Assembly: GCA_029783825.1 (NCBI GenBank)
Contig: JAREIK010002653.1
Span: 161,117-225,116 of the forward strand
DNA length: 64,000 nucleotides
Reading direction: 5' to 3'
Source of the DNA: Sapria himalayana
Taxonomy: Eukaryota; Streptophyta; Magnoliopsida; Malpighiales; Rafflesiaceae
A model generated the notes under the pieces. It did not search any database. It was not told the origin of the DNA and saw only the letters and a list, made by a program, of their open reading frames with translations. A program made the translations under genes and the position numbers. Each line of letters starts with the position of its first letter. Position 1 is the first letter of the stretch. This document shows positions 24,140-36,938 of this stretch, piece after piece.

Positions 24140-25428
24140 CTATCTATTCTCTCCTCCTCTGTTTTTTAGACTGTGAAAGTATGGAAAAAAAAGGAGGCGA
24201 TAATTCCTAAAAATGAGTGCTCTATAGTCATGCTATTTCAAAATCAATTAGCCTAAGGACCTAGAGACATGTAATGTCATATCTATAAATTTGTCTAGCT
24301 CACGTATTTGTTTATTTTATGTTAGATATTACAACAAAGTCAAAATATAGTATTATCTTGTATAGAAATAGACAATAGGTAAATTAATACTCACTTAATT
24401 AAATACTTTTACTTTATTTTTTAAATACTTTCTATATATTGAGAAGTATGAATAGATACTATCTTCCTCACAAAAAGAAAAAAAAATAAAGAGGGATATT
24501 ATTATCAAAACAAAAAGATGTACCTTATATACATGTGAATATTGATTATAGGAAATGAGAAATTAAACAAAGTATTTATAAAAATAATATACACAAATAA
24601 GGATATTACTATCAAGAAGAGAATATATACGTTATATACCTTTTATACATGGGAATATTGATTATTGAAAATGATGAATTAAGCAAAGTATTTGTTAAAA
24701 TAAGCTACACAAATAAGGAAAATAAGATTTGGGGGTCCAGTAAATAGTATATAAAATTTTAAAGTAGCTAAAAATAAATAAAATAATATAGTTAAAAGGA
24801 TAATACATGGCCAATTAAAATTTTCCTTTTCTCAAAACACTTTTTATTTTCTCTTTTCCTTAGACATGTTTGATAAAAAAAATCATCTTATTTTTTCTTT
24901 TCCCCAATGTAATGTCTTTTTTTCTTATAAATTAGAGATTTAGCTTTTACCTCAAATATGATTTAAATAATTTTTCGTTAAAAAAATAACAAAAAAAGGA
25001 ATAAAAACCTACAATGCACTAGAATGCATGATGGGAGGTTCTAGGATCGGATTTGGAGGAGAATAAAATATTTTTTTATTAATAAATTGACTTTTCTCAT
25101 ATTTGACTTTTATATAAAGAATAATTAAGAGATATTTTTTTGTTTAAATATTTTTTTTTCTAAGAATCATACTAACTGTGAGAAATAATTTCTCATGTTT
25201 AAATATTATTATAATCATGTTGAGTATATCAACAAATTCAACATTATTACAATATTAATGGTCATCGCTTCTATGTTATATCTAGCATGCTTATTAATAT
25301 TTTATTAAATTGATTTTTTAATTTTTTTCATAGATAAAAAAGAGGTTGCTAAACGAATAACATTGGAATGTTGATGTGTTCTTTCATCTGTAGTGTGATC
25401 ACTATCAGAAATAATTTGTTCTTTAAAA
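24140..25428 (+). other. CACTA element 1 noncoding leader upstream of transposase
   Basis: AT-rich sequence with no open frame of note. It is shared in inverted order with element 2 (about 43090-45290). Similarity begins abruptly at about 24140 (CTCTCCTCCTCTGTTTTTTA) and marks the inner edge of the variable cargo region. It presumably holds the transposase promoter, but I can point to no specific element. Confidence 0.6.
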
Positions 25429-28400
25429 ATGGATCGTTCATGGATCTCAAAGGATAGAAGATCGAAAAAATATGAAGATGGAGTTGAATGCTTTGTTGCA
25501 TTTGCATTACAAAATTCTATAAATAAAACCTACATTAAATGTCCATGCTTACAATGTTGTAATATGATTTTCAATACTCCTCAAAAGATTCGAGACCATT
25601 TATTTTTCTTTGGAATTGATCAAAGTTACCATACATGATATTGACATGGAGAGGCAGCTCCAAGTGGCCCACCTTCGATAAGAGCAGAAAATTATGATAG
25701 ACTTCAATTTGATGATCAACGTAGTACAATAGAAATGGTACAAGCTGCACATGATGATTGTCAAAATGATCCTGAATTATTTGCAAGATTACTACAAGAT
25801 GTAGAAAACCCCTTATATCCTGGTTGTAGAAACTTTACAAGATTGTCTACCTTGATGAAATTATACAACTTGAAAGCAGGTTTTGGGTAGTCTGAAAATA
25901 ACTTTTGAGAGCTTTAACAAATTCTTGGAGAAATGTTGCCTTTAAACAATGAATTGCCTTTGTGGATGTATGAAGCGAAAAAGGCATTAAATTCTTTGGG
26001 AATGGAATATGAGAAAATACATGCATGCCCAAATGATTGTGTACTTTATCGGAAGGAGTTGAAAGATGAATCCTTATGTCCTAACTGTGGAATTTTGAGG
26101 TGGAAGACAGATAACACAGGAACTAAGAGGAGAAAATGAATACTTGCGAAAGTAATGTGGTATTTTTCTCAAATTCCAAGATTTAGAAGAATGTTTCAAT
26201 CATCAAAAATTGCAAAAGAGCTCATATGACATGTTGAAGAAAAAATTTTTGATGGGAAAATGTGTCATCCATCAGATTCACCATCATGGAAGCAAGTTGA
26301 TCACAAATGGCCTGAGTTTTCCTTAGAACCTAGAAACTTGAGACTTGCAATTTCTGCAGATGACATAAATCCTCACAGTTCATTTAATAGAAAACATAGT
26401 TGTTGGCCCATTCTCATGATAATTTACAACCTTCCTCCATGGTTGTGCAAGAAAAGAAAATTTATGATGTTATCTTTATTAATTTCAAGTCCACAAAAAC
26501 CTGGCAATGACAGTGATGTCTATTTAGCACCGCTAATAGAAGATCTAAAAATATTGTGGGAGGTCGGAGTTCAAGTTTACGATTCACATAAACAAGAAAT
26601 CTTTACATTAAGAGCCGTTCTATTATCGATAATCAATGATTTTCCTGCATATAGAAATATGTCAGGCTGCAAAGTTAAAGGATATTATGGTTGTCCAATA
26701 TGTGGAGAAGAAACATATTCTTGTAGGTTAAAGCATGGAAAAAAAAACTCCTATACTAGACATAGATGATTTTTTCCAAGAAACCATCCATATAGGAAAC
26801 AAAAGAAAGCATTTGATGGAAAACAAGAGTTTGGGTCATCTCCACAAATATTGACTGGTGAGAAAATATTAAAAAAAATCAATGTAATTTGCAATTCTTG
26901 GGGGAAAAGGTTAATCTGGGAAAATCTGAAATCAACAATATAAATTATTAGAAAAAGAAGTCAATATTCTTTAATCTTTAGTATTGGAAATATCTTCATG
27001 TTCGTCATAATTTGGATGTATTGCATATTGAGAAAAATGTTGTGAAAGCATTATTGGTACATTACTCAACATTGCAGGTAAGACAAAGGATGAGATTAAT
27101 TCTCGCTTGGATCTTGTAGATATGGGCTTAAGGAACGAATTGGCACCAAGGTTTGAATCGAAGAGAACATATCTCCCTCCTGTATGTTATATACTTTCTA
27201 GAATGGTAAAGAAGGTGGCTTGTCAAACACTTTCACAATAGAAGGTTCCATATAGATATTTTTCGAACCTTCGAAACATCGCGTCAATGGAAGACTTGAA
27301 ACTTTATGGATTAAAATCCCATGAATATCATGCATTAATACAACAATTTTTTCCGGTTTTGTTACGTTCTATCTTGCCCAAGCATGTGAGGAATGCCATT
27401 TGTAGATTGAGTTTCTTTTTCAAAGCTCTCTCTACTAAAGTCATTGATGTTTCTTCATTAGATGAGTTACAAAATAATATAGTGGTGACATTATGCTTGT
27501 TTGAAAAGTACTTCCCACCTTCATTCTTTGATATCATGGTGCATCTTACTGTGCATCATGTAAGAGAAGTGAGACTTTGTGGACCGGTCTACTTTAGGTG
27601 GATGTGCCCATTTGAAAGCTTTATGAAAGTGTTAAAATGCTATGTACGAAATCGTACTAGACATGAAGGTTGTATTGCTGAATGCTATATAGCAGAAGAA
27701 TGAATCGAGTTTTGTACAGAGTACTTATCAAATGTGGAAGAAATTGGAATTCCTAGTAGTTCAAACATTGACCACAAAGTTGGGGCACCAATATTTGGAG
27801 GTCTTACTATGAAGGTCGATTCCAATTTATGGTTATAAGCACATTATTATGTGTTGGAAAATACATCAATTGTCCAACCTTATATTGAGTAAGCACCACT
27901 AACTTTTTATTTCTTTATTTGTTGTACATATAATATATTACTCTAATTATTTAATTATTATACATGACCTCATAGAGAGCACATGCAATGACTGAAAGTG
28001 AAACATCCACGTCAATCAAAAAGGCAAAAGTGGTTACAGGATAAGCATGCTCATGCTTTTACCTTTTGATTACGACAAAAGGTACTACACTGGTTTCTTA
28101 AATTTTCTTTTTCTTTTACATTAATGGTTAACATGTAAATGATAACTGTTACTTATTTCTATAGGTTGAAGTTGCAATGGGAAATAATGAACCTGTATCT
28201 AAAACTTTTAAATGGATAGTTGATGGTCCAAGCCATTATATGATGAAGTATAATGGTTGTCATCAATGGGTGTCAATATAATACCAAGGAGCATGATGAT
28301 TTACTAGCTACCCAAAATAATGGAGTTAGTATTATAGCAACGACCATGCAAATTGCTAGTGCTAAGGATAAAAATCCTATTTTCGGGGAACTTTGTTTCT

Positions 28401-28900
28401 ATGTGGTTATTACTAAGATTTGAGACCTTGATTATACTATGTTCAGAATTATAATCTTCAAGTGTGATTGGGTTGATAATAAGAATGAAATCAAAGTTGA
28501 TGATCTTGGGTTTACCTTAGTTGACTTTAGCAGATTAGCTCATAAGTCAGATCCATTCATATTAGCCTCCCAAGCTAAGAAAGTCTTCTATGTACAAGAT
28601 CAGCTTAATCCAAGATGGTCAATTGTTTTGTCAACTCCTCAACAAGACTTCACAGAAAGAGCAAATGATGATGATCCAATGGACATTTCTATTAAACACA
28701 ATCCAGTCATATCTTCTTTGCCACAAGTTGAATTCTTTGATGTAATGGATGAATATGATCAAATTTGTATTCGAGATGATTGTGATGGATTTGGATTGAG
28801 AACAAATAATAAATGTATCCAATTTTTATCTTTGTTATGTTATTGTGAATTGATATGCTTCTATAGTTTTTTGTATTTTAAATGTATGCTTACTAGTTAA
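25429..28900 (+). pseudogene. CACTA transposase (TNP2 family), element 1, broken
   Basis: The start at 25429 gives MDRSWISKDRRSKKYEDGVE, the usual opening of plant CACTA transposases, with a transposase-associated zinc domain (CPCLQCCNMIF) in the first 70 residues. The TNP2 core follows: NELPLWMYEAKKALNSLGME, HACPNDCVLYRKEL, DSPSWKQVDHKWPEF, NLRLAISADDINPHSS, PPWLCKKRKFMM, PGNDSDVYLAPLI, CPICGEETYS (25930-26770). A DUF4218-like part lies at about 26990-27710 (LYGLKSHEYHAL, SILPKHVRNAICRL, PSFFDIMVHLTVH). A donor at 27888 (GTAAGC), a short exon at about 27971-28081 (KHPRQSKRQKWLQDKH), an intron to 28163, and a DUF4216-like exon (28164-28880; FKCDWVDNKNEIKVDDLGF, DPFILASQAKKVFYVQDQL) complete it. 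In-frame stops (e.g. near 25635, 25890, 26139, 26769) and frameshifts disable it. The protein would have bound the element ends and cut DNA in the nucleus. Confidence 0.9.
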
Positions 28901-28956
28901 TTTATTCGTCTTTGTTATTAGATGATTGTTATGCTTTCAATTTTAGTTAATGTCAG

Positions 28957-31900
28957 GTTGACAATATTCAAAATATTGATAGTATTTTATTTTATGCAAA
29001 GCAACTGATTAGGTAATGCCTTTAATTAGTTAATTTTTTATTCCTTAAATTTTTATGGATATTTTTGTAATTTTATTTAAATATTATAATTATTTTTATG
29101 ATAGGTATGGAAACAAAACAACAAGATAAAGTAACTACAAGAAATAGATGTAGAGGGATAACAAGAAAGACTATGATTATCAAGAATAGGAGCAAAGGAA
29201 TAAAACTTGCAATAAAGTATAATGTTGATTGTGTTTATGTCGGACAAGCTGTGGTGCATCTCACAAGTTATTTAGGTGTATTGGCACGTACCATGGTCCT
29301 AATTAGATATAGCACTTGGCACCATGTACCTAAGCAATTGAAGAATAAATTGTGGGACTTAGTTGAGGTAAATTTGTAATTCTTTTTTCTATTTATAATT
29401 TTTTCTAATTATATTTGCGAATTTTTTTAACAACAAATAACTATGTTCATTACTTCTAGGCTACATTTACATTGGATTGTAAAAGTAGAAGGAACTGTAT
29501 GAAATCAATTGGCAGGTGCTTTAGATCTTTCAAGAATATGTTGGTTACAAAGTATATCATTCCTTTCAAAGACCAACTGGAACTTCTTAAAAAACCTCCA
29601 GTTGAATATAGTTTTATTGAAGATAAAGATTAGACAATATTTGTCAAAGAAAGATTGTCTCAAAGTTTCAGGTAAATTTCTAATTATTTTCATGTCATAT
29701 ATTCATTGTTTATTTACTTAATATAAATTAAAATTTGTCGGAGTAAAAGGAAGTTCAAAAAGAAAGAAGGAAAAAACATATTTATAATCATCATCTTAGT
29801 AGAAAGGGATATGCTGGTCTTGAGGAAAAGATGGTAAGTTAAAGATATTATTACTTTACTTTTTATTTTATGTTGAATTTGCATAGAGACTCATTATATT
29901 ACATTTCAATATTGTAAAAGTTGGTAGAAACCAGCTTTACTAAAGTTATTAATAGAAGTGTATTATGGAAGAAAGCAATGTAGAAAATAGATGGCACGTA
30001 TGATGAAGTGGTCATTCTGGTAGTGGAGAAGATTGTAAGTATAAGTTATGGAACATATATTTCATTTACGTTAATAACTTATTTATATTAACCAATATGA
30101 CATTTAATTTTATAATATCATTGTGTATCAGGATAAGATGTTGCAACAATCACAAGAAAGTAGTTTGAGTTTCAATGGAAATGACATACTTACTGAAGCA
30201 TTGGGAACTCCTGAATATAGTGGTCGAGTATGAGCTAAAAGAAAGCATTATACTCCACGAAAATATTTTCATTCTATGGCAGATAGTGTTTTGCGAGAAT
30301 TTATGAAAAAATTACAAGAGGGACAATCAATGTTTGAGGCAAAAATTTTATTCCAACTCTCTCAGATGGTACCCACCGCACCTCAATCTGATGTTGGTAG
30401 CTCTAACATGCTCCAAAAACATATTGTCCTTCCTAAAAGTGTTGAGCAACCAAAACATCGAGTAGAAGACCACACTCCTCCAATGCTAAAAGCAAACAAG
30501 GTAAGTTGTATTTAATATTATGTTCTATAATAAAAATGTGTTAACACAAACTCATAATTTTCATATCAACTCACCTAGTTGATATGAAATATAGAAGTAA
30601 TGTTACAATATAAGGTTGTATTATAAATTATATTAATAAGCTCATTAAGTTATGATAACTCAATTTTGTCTAACTAATTCTTTCCTAATTGGAAATTATC
30701 AACTTTAGATAATTGCATATAACTAAACAATATTGTTTCATTTTACAGGTAAGGAATTGTCAATTGGCCATAGGGACAAAAGAAAATGTAGTTGCAGCTG
30801 GAAGAATGGTACTTGAATGTGGTGCTAACTTCCTTGTTGTTGTGGATGTTTCTTATGATCCAAATGCATTACTTCTTATACCTATTCCAAGCCAAATTAC
30901 CACTATTGGAGATGCTATTGGCCATCAAATTTTATGGTTCCCATTTAGTCAATCTTACAACTCATCGCATCCAGATATGTGCTTTATTTTTAAAATAAAA
31001 AATTTCTTGTTAATAATAAAAAAACAATTTTATCTAGGACAATTCTTATATATACAATGATATTTTATGTTTGATAGAATTCAAAGAAATTTAAGAAATA
31101 GAGGAATAAAGAGAGAACATTGAGTTTTAAGGATGAGAACCCTGTAGATATCAAGAACTTTGCTATATTAGTTGGGCTGTTGTTAAAGGATGAGATGGTA
31201 CATGCAATAGAAATCGTAGAGGATATTTTTGGAGAGTCTTTTAAGTCCATCCTCATGAAAGAAGATATGGATATCATAATTTAATCAACAGAGGTGTCAT
31301 CTGATTGCCTTATGTTCTATATATGGTAAGAGAAATATTTAATATGTTTTTCATAAAATTTAACTATCTTATTTATGCTTTAAATTTTCATAATGAGAAT
31401 TTTATTTAATATTAGTTAAATTAAATTATTAAAACTTTTAAATATTGTGTGAAATTAAATCAGACAGTTGCATAAAAAGATGGTTGATGCTAAAAAGGCA
31501 GAGCGATTTATTTTTGTAAATCCGACCTTGGTTTCTAAAGCTGGATTGGGAGAAGCAAGCAAGAAAAATAGTTCAAGGGTTATATCTAATTGGTTGATTA
31601 ATGCAAATAATGCTGATATTGAATTTTATTTCATATAACCCAGTGTAAGTTATTAAACATAAGTAAGCTTATAAGTATGCATATTTATCAAATTATAAAT
31701 GTTATGTTGTTACACTAATGTTAATTTTGTAGTTATCATTGGGTATTGGTGGTACTTGACATAAGGACTTTGATCGCCTATTACCTTGATTCCTTGCATC
31801 ATCAACCTTCAGATGATCTTAAAGATATTATTAATAAGTAAGTTTTTCCCTTAATATTATAGAATGAAGCATAGTTGGTAACAAAAATTCTTTTTCTTCA

Positions 31901-32345
31901 TGTAGGAATCTAAGAATTCATCTACTTAAAAACATAAATCATCAAAAAGAGAGCCTAATTGAGTTGTATTAGGGGTAAATAACTCATAAACTGAGTAATA
32001 AAATATTTAGTGTCTTCATCTTAATTTTAAACTTAGTACAATATGACTTGTAATTAGCTACATATATATATATATAATGATTTTTTTTCCCATTCAGTGC
32101 CCAAGACAACAAGGTAGTGTTGAATATGGATACTATGTGATGAGATATATGAGAGATATCATTCTCGATCAAGGATGTCTTACAACAAATGTATGTGTTG
32201 ATTTGTTGGTTCTCAATATATCAATACTTTTTTTTTATTTTCCAATTTAATTGATGAAAATATTGCTTTACTTTTCAACAGTTTAATGGGATAAAATCAT
32301 ACAACAAAGATGAGTTGTATGAAGTACGATTTGAATGGGTGATGT
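28957..32345 (+). pseudogene. CACTA second gene, element 1: Transposase_24-like plus Ulp1-type protease
   Basis: A multi-exon gene downstream of the transposase. Visible exons are 28957-29012 (FYAKQLIR), 29107-29367 (RCRGITRKTMI, HLTSYLGVLARTM, HHVPKQLKNKLWD), 29460-29670 (SIGRCF, KPPVEY, VKERLSQ), about 29750-29833 (RRKKHIYNHHLSRKGYAGL), 29920-30031 (RSVLWKKA), 30131-30500 (LGTPEYSGRV, RKYFHSMADSVLREF) and 30750-30975. All have GT donors and AG acceptors. The N-terminal half resembles plant Ptta/En/Spm Transposase_24 proteins. The C-terminal half (31470-32345) is a C48/Ulp1 cysteine-protease domain: catalytic His in YHWVLVVLD (about 31733-31760), Asp in AYYLDSLHHQP, Gln in PRQQGSVE. The catalytic Cys position reads Tyr (EYGYYVMRYM, near 32131). 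Stops also interrupt it. The role of this gene in CACTA transposition is not firmly known. Confidence 0.8.
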
Positions 32346-33749
32346 TGGTGACTCAATTAATACTTTCCTTGGTTTGAAAAAGCATTGGGGATACCTTTTT
32401 GTATTGACGCATGAACAGATTTTGGTATTTCTAACTTTAACTTTTGATGAGGTTCATACTTTATATCTCTTTTGACCCAAACTATGATTGAAGGTAAATT
32501 GTTAGACATAATCATTTGAAGACATTTTAGTATTTTCCTTACACATTCATGATATTTCTCTAATTTTCAAATGTTTAATTACGTTAGTATATTATATGCA
32601 TGATTCATAGGAATTTAAAGGTAATCTTTTTTTGGTCAAGTTGAAGATCTTCCAACTTTGTAATGGTCCATGAACTATTGTGATAATAAAGGTATTTATC
32701 ATAATGAGATCAAGTTTATTACTTCTTACTTTCTATTAAATATATTAAAATTGAATATGCAATTGGAATTTTATTATTATCATATTATCTTGTGTTTATG
32801 TTGTCAACTATAGATTTTTTTTGTAGATTGACAATGGAATAAATTGTGATTTCGACTTTTGACTTCAATACTTTACCACAAAATTGTAAATTACTTTTTC
32901 ACCCTTATAAAATACAATTATTATTTCAAGGCATAATTTTTTTTTACGTAGCCCTTTATTTTATTAATGAATCTAAAACTTTAAGTTGATTGGATTAATA
33001 TATATGTGTAATCAATAGAACTTAAAATTACATTACATAGCATCTCATCGAGTTTTTTTAATGTATTGGGAAGATGACAAGTAATTTAACTTTTCAGTTT
33101 ATTTAAATTTAATTGGGTTTTGTAGTATTTCTTCAAGTAGTTTGTGAGATCTTTCAACTCACTACACACATATATGTTTTTAATGAATTATTATTGTTTT
33201 GTATTTTATAATATTTTATCAACTTTTATGCCATAATTGATAAATCTCTTGCTTTATATTTTACCCATTACTACTAACTTTGTTTTTGTTGTTGTTAAAT
33301 TTTTTTAATCATATATGCCAATTGTTATATAAATTATTTTCATGATATGTTGTTATCATTCCTTCTTTTTTATTTTCCAATGCTCTATAATATATTTTTT
33401 TTCTGTAAGTGTAATTAATTATTGTTCATCTTTTTGTATGTAGGTTTCCTTTTTTAGAAATTAAATTTCAACTTAGCCAAGCTAGCATGAAACAGTTTCT
33501 TGGAGATAAGGCACAATTGGGTTGCATATATAAGAAATATTGATTTAAATTAAAGAAATGAATGTTGAAATTGTGATATATTTTTTTTATCAAATGTAAT
33601 AAGTTCAAGTTCCCCATTTGTAATTAAAAACTTTAATCTTGGTATGGATTGTAACGTATGTTTTTCTTATGTGCATGTAGTATTACAATAACAGGTGAAA
33701 ATATATATACAATAATTATTCAATTTATTTTTAATTAAATCATTATCTT
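32346..33749 (+). other. CACTA element 1 3' noncoding region
   Basis: Very AT-rich, with no coding similarity. It continues as similar sequence in inverted order in element 2 (about 36085-36930), with shared words such as AACTTAGCCAAGCTAGCATGAA and AAGGCACAATTGGGTTGCAT near 33470-33530. This shows it is an integral part of the family rather than an insertion. Confidence 0.65.
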
Positions 33750-34007
33750 CCTTGACACTTTTACTAAGTGTCATTGTATTCAAATATTTTAAGATAGATA
33801 CAACAAATTATGACATTTTCTGAGTGTCAAGGTAGATTGGTATAATAAATATGACAGTTTATTTTAGCGTCAAGATTTTTATCAACGACACTGCTAAAAA
33901 ATGACATTATAGGCAAATACTTTTTATGATAGGCTAGCAGATGACACTATCGATAAGCGACTTGAATTATATTTAAATGACACTTTGTAAGCATCTTTTA
34001 TTATGTT
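33750..34007 (+). repeat. CACTA element 1 3' subterminal repeats
   Basis: Repeated short words around TGACACT/AGTGTCA and ATGACATT occur in both orientations (near 33756, 33771, 33813, 33839, 33885, 33900, 33951 and 33979). CACTA elements carry clustered subterminal motifs that bind their transposase, and these are the obvious candidates. Element 2 has the matching set at 35830-36080. Confidence 0.75.
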
Positions 34008-34020
34008 TTTTGTTGTAGTG
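34008..34020 (-). repeat. CACTA element 1 right terminal inverted repeat
   Basis: TTTTGTTGTAGTG, the exact inverse of the left terminus, followed by the AGT target duplication at 34021-34023. Confidence 0.95.
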
Positions 34021-34023
34021 AGT

Positions 34024-35808
34024 CTAGTATATGTGGTTCCTACTAGGAGACAATCCAAGATATTTTCTTTCAAAAAAGGTTATGATGGGTTGACTCTATT
34101 GAGAGATTTAATTAGATATGATAGTTAGTCTGTCACTCTCAACTATCTATAGTGGTTTCAATCTTTGGTCTAGAAATAACTCAAGAATTATTCTTAGTAT
34201 GCCTTATCCTCCTACAATGAATATACTGAATTGAGTTTGACATGTCTTTTCCTCTGCTATGACTAATACATTCTCAACTACTAACATGTATAGCATGATA
34301 AAATTTTCCAATGCTCCCAATCTACCTCATACTAAATGAATTGCTTAATAGTATAACTTTGATCTAGTAGAAAAATTCATATCACCCAAAATATAGTTGT
34401 AGAATGTTGAAAAAATGGTTTAGCAATAAATATAAAAAAATATTCTCTACAATCTCTCTAAATGTCTCACTCTATCCAAAGCCTCAACCTCTACAAAAAT
34501 ATCTCTAAAAAATATGTAGCCAACTAGGTAAATTTTTGTATAGTGAGTGGTAGCCTATCTAGATTCATTGATCCTCTCCGATCTCAATCAAAGAAGTTGA
34601 ATAACCACATCATACATTTGTGATGTTTGGGATGAGTGTAAAACACAACAAGTCAATAGATTCTTTTGTCAAGAAATTATTTGTAACCACTTCTTTCTCG
34701 AATCATCATTAGGTGATTCTGTTGAAAGGTGATCTATCATTCCTTGATTATAAGATAGCTGATTGTATAAAGTTTTTTTTGGATAGGTAGTGAAGATTGG
34801 AAGGATGGGAGCAACAAAAATGTACTTCAATTTCATAATATCAAAGAAGTTGAAAAAAAACACTACAAGGGAATCATACATGGTAACTGACTTAATAACT
34901 CTCAGAAAGCACATAGATTTGAAGGGGAGGAAAATAGCTCATCATACAGCACCCTAACAAGAATTGCATGCAATTATTGCCACCCTATGCTTTATAGTTA
35001 GCATTTTAGGTGGTTTGATCCTAGAGAATTGTGATCCTGTTATAGTGGAAGACCATGTATAACCTATAGTTGCCTATCCATAAGGAAGAGTTTACTATGT
35101 ATAAGGAATTGAAGGGAGCATGCCAAATGGAGCTATCACAAGTTGTGGGTCAAGACGAGCCAATGTCCAGGCTAGCTTACTTTGATGTTGTTTTTAATGG
35201 AAGTCTAATATTAAGATGCTTGGGAAGTATATTGCTTTTATTACCATTGTATCTATATTTTCTAGTGCAATTGCTACTGTAAGTAAGCTAATTCCTTTGA
35301 TTGTATTCAGTTTTAGTTGCTTTTGATAGAGAGCTAGTAGAAGTCAAAGTTAGAGAGATTTGAGTTGGATTCCTTCTACAAATGAACCAATTTCTAGTTC
35401 TTAGAATTTTTTTTTATGTGATGAAGGAGTGGAACGTCTATTTTATGATAAAGCTAGAGATAGGGTAAACAACAACTCTTTCATTTACTCTACTTATTAT
35501 CCCCTTGCGCAGTCTTTCAAATAGGCATGTATTAGTAGGTGAGTATAACATTATCACACTTTGTACATGATCCTTAGATAAGTAGGATTAGTTATTATTC
35601 TTTAGTGGTCTAGGATCATGGTGAAAGATCTACTGGCCCAAGTAGATTTTCATTTCCTAATATGCACAAATAAATGGTGTAACTCTTTAATGCATTTCAT
35701 TTGACCCTCATTTCTATATGATATCCTTACTAAAACCTATCTAGTTTCTAGCCCCTCTAGTGGAAATTTTCTATAAGCTTAAGGCAAATAGATCCCATTT
35801 TAGTTCTA
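34024..35808. other. Spacer between the two CACTA elements; part copia-like, no gene
   Basis: The 5' part continues from the copia integrase sequence left of element 1 once the transposon and one AGT are removed: the minus strand reads from this spacer into TPSQNGV. About 34040-34600 has the frame-broken texture of further copia coding sequence on the minus strand, with no motif strong enough to name. The 3' part (about 34930-35808) resembles in texture the sequence right of element 2. Open frames at 34669-34914 and 35070-35282 match no family I recognise. Confidence 0.45.
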
Positions 35809-35829
35809 GTCCACTACAACAAAAAACAT

Positions 35830-36085
35830 ATTCAATGATGCTTAAAAAGCGTCATTTATGATATTTCACGTCGCTTATCGAAAGTGTCATCCGCTAGCCT
35901 GTCATAATAAGTATTTGCCTATAATATCATTTTTAGAAGTGTCGTTTAAAAGAATATTGACGCTAAAAAAACTGTCATTGTTTATTATACCAATCTACAT
36001 TGATACTCAGAGAAATATCATTATTTGTTGTATCAATCTTAAATTATTTGAATAAAATGACACTTAGTAAAAGTGTTAAGGAAGA
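35830..36085 (-). repeat. CACTA element 2 3' subterminal repeats
   Basis: Repeated GTCATT/AATGACAC-type words match the set near the 3' end of element 1 in inverted order, including AGCGTCATTTA, CGCTTATCGAAAGTGTCAT, ACTGTCATTG and TGACACTTAGTAAAAGTGTT. They are probable transposase-binding motifs by analogy with other CACTA elements. Confidence 0.75.
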
Positions 36086-36938
36086 TAATGATTTAATTAA
36101 ATATCAATTTAATAATTGTTGTAAATGAATTTTCACCTATTATTTTAATAATACATGCACATTAAAAAAACTTAGGTTCCAATCCATACCAAGATTTTAG
36201 TTTTTAATTACAATGGGGAACTTGTACTTCTTACATTTCATAAACAAAAAAAAATATCACAATTTCAACATTCATTTCTTTAATTCAATTCAAATTTTCT
36301 TATATATGCAACCCAATTATGCCTTATCTCCAAGAAACTGCTTCATGCTAGCTTGGCTAAGTTGAAAGTTAATTTCCTAAAAAGGCAACCTACATACAAA
36401 AAGATGAACTATAATCAATTATACTTGCAAAAAATATATATTATAGAGCATTGGAAAATAAAAATGAAGGAATGATAACAACATATCATGAAAATAATTT
36501 ATATAACAATTAACATATATGATTAAAAATATTTAACAAGAAAAAACAAATTTAGTAGTAATGGGTAAAATTGAAAGTAAGAGATTTATCAATTATGACA
36601 TAAAAGTTGATCAATATGATAAAATACAAAACAATAATAATCCATAAAAAACATATATGTGTGTAGTGAGGTGAAAGATCAATAATCACAAACTACTTGA
36701 AAAAATACTATAGAAACCAATTAAATTTAATAAAATAAAAAGTTAAATTACAAGCCATCTTCCCAATACTTTAAAAAAACTCGATTAGATGCTATGTAAT
36801 GTAATTTCAAGTTCTATTGATTACACATATATAGTAATCCATCAACTTATAGTTTTAGATTCATAAATAAAATAAAAGGATATGTAATAAAAAAAAATTG
36901 TGCCTTGAAAAATAACTAACTTATGTTTAATAACATAC

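Larger units (their letters stand above)
21888..34020 (+). mobile_element. CACTA/EnSpm transposon, element 1 (complete, inactive)
   Basis: The left terminus at 21888 reads CACTACAACAAAATTTC. The right terminus at 34020, read inward on the opposite strand, is CACTACAACAAAAAACAT, so 13 terminal bases are perfectly inverted. The 3-bp target duplication AGT is exact at 21885-21887 and 34021-34023, as CACTA elements produce. Inside, in order, are a subterminal region, captured host-gene fragments (22500-24095), a noncoding leader, the broken TNP2 transposase (25429-28900), a broken second gene (28957-32345), a noncoding 3' region and subterminal repeats. Its length of 12,133 bp is normal for an autonomous-type CACTA, but both genes are disabled. 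It landed in copia integrase sequence. Confidence 0.95.

Noticed and set aside
35070..35282. 70-residue frame with a hydrophobic Leu-rich C-terminus, possible membrane peptide
   Set aside because: Short, no homolog recognised, and located in a decayed spacer between transposons.
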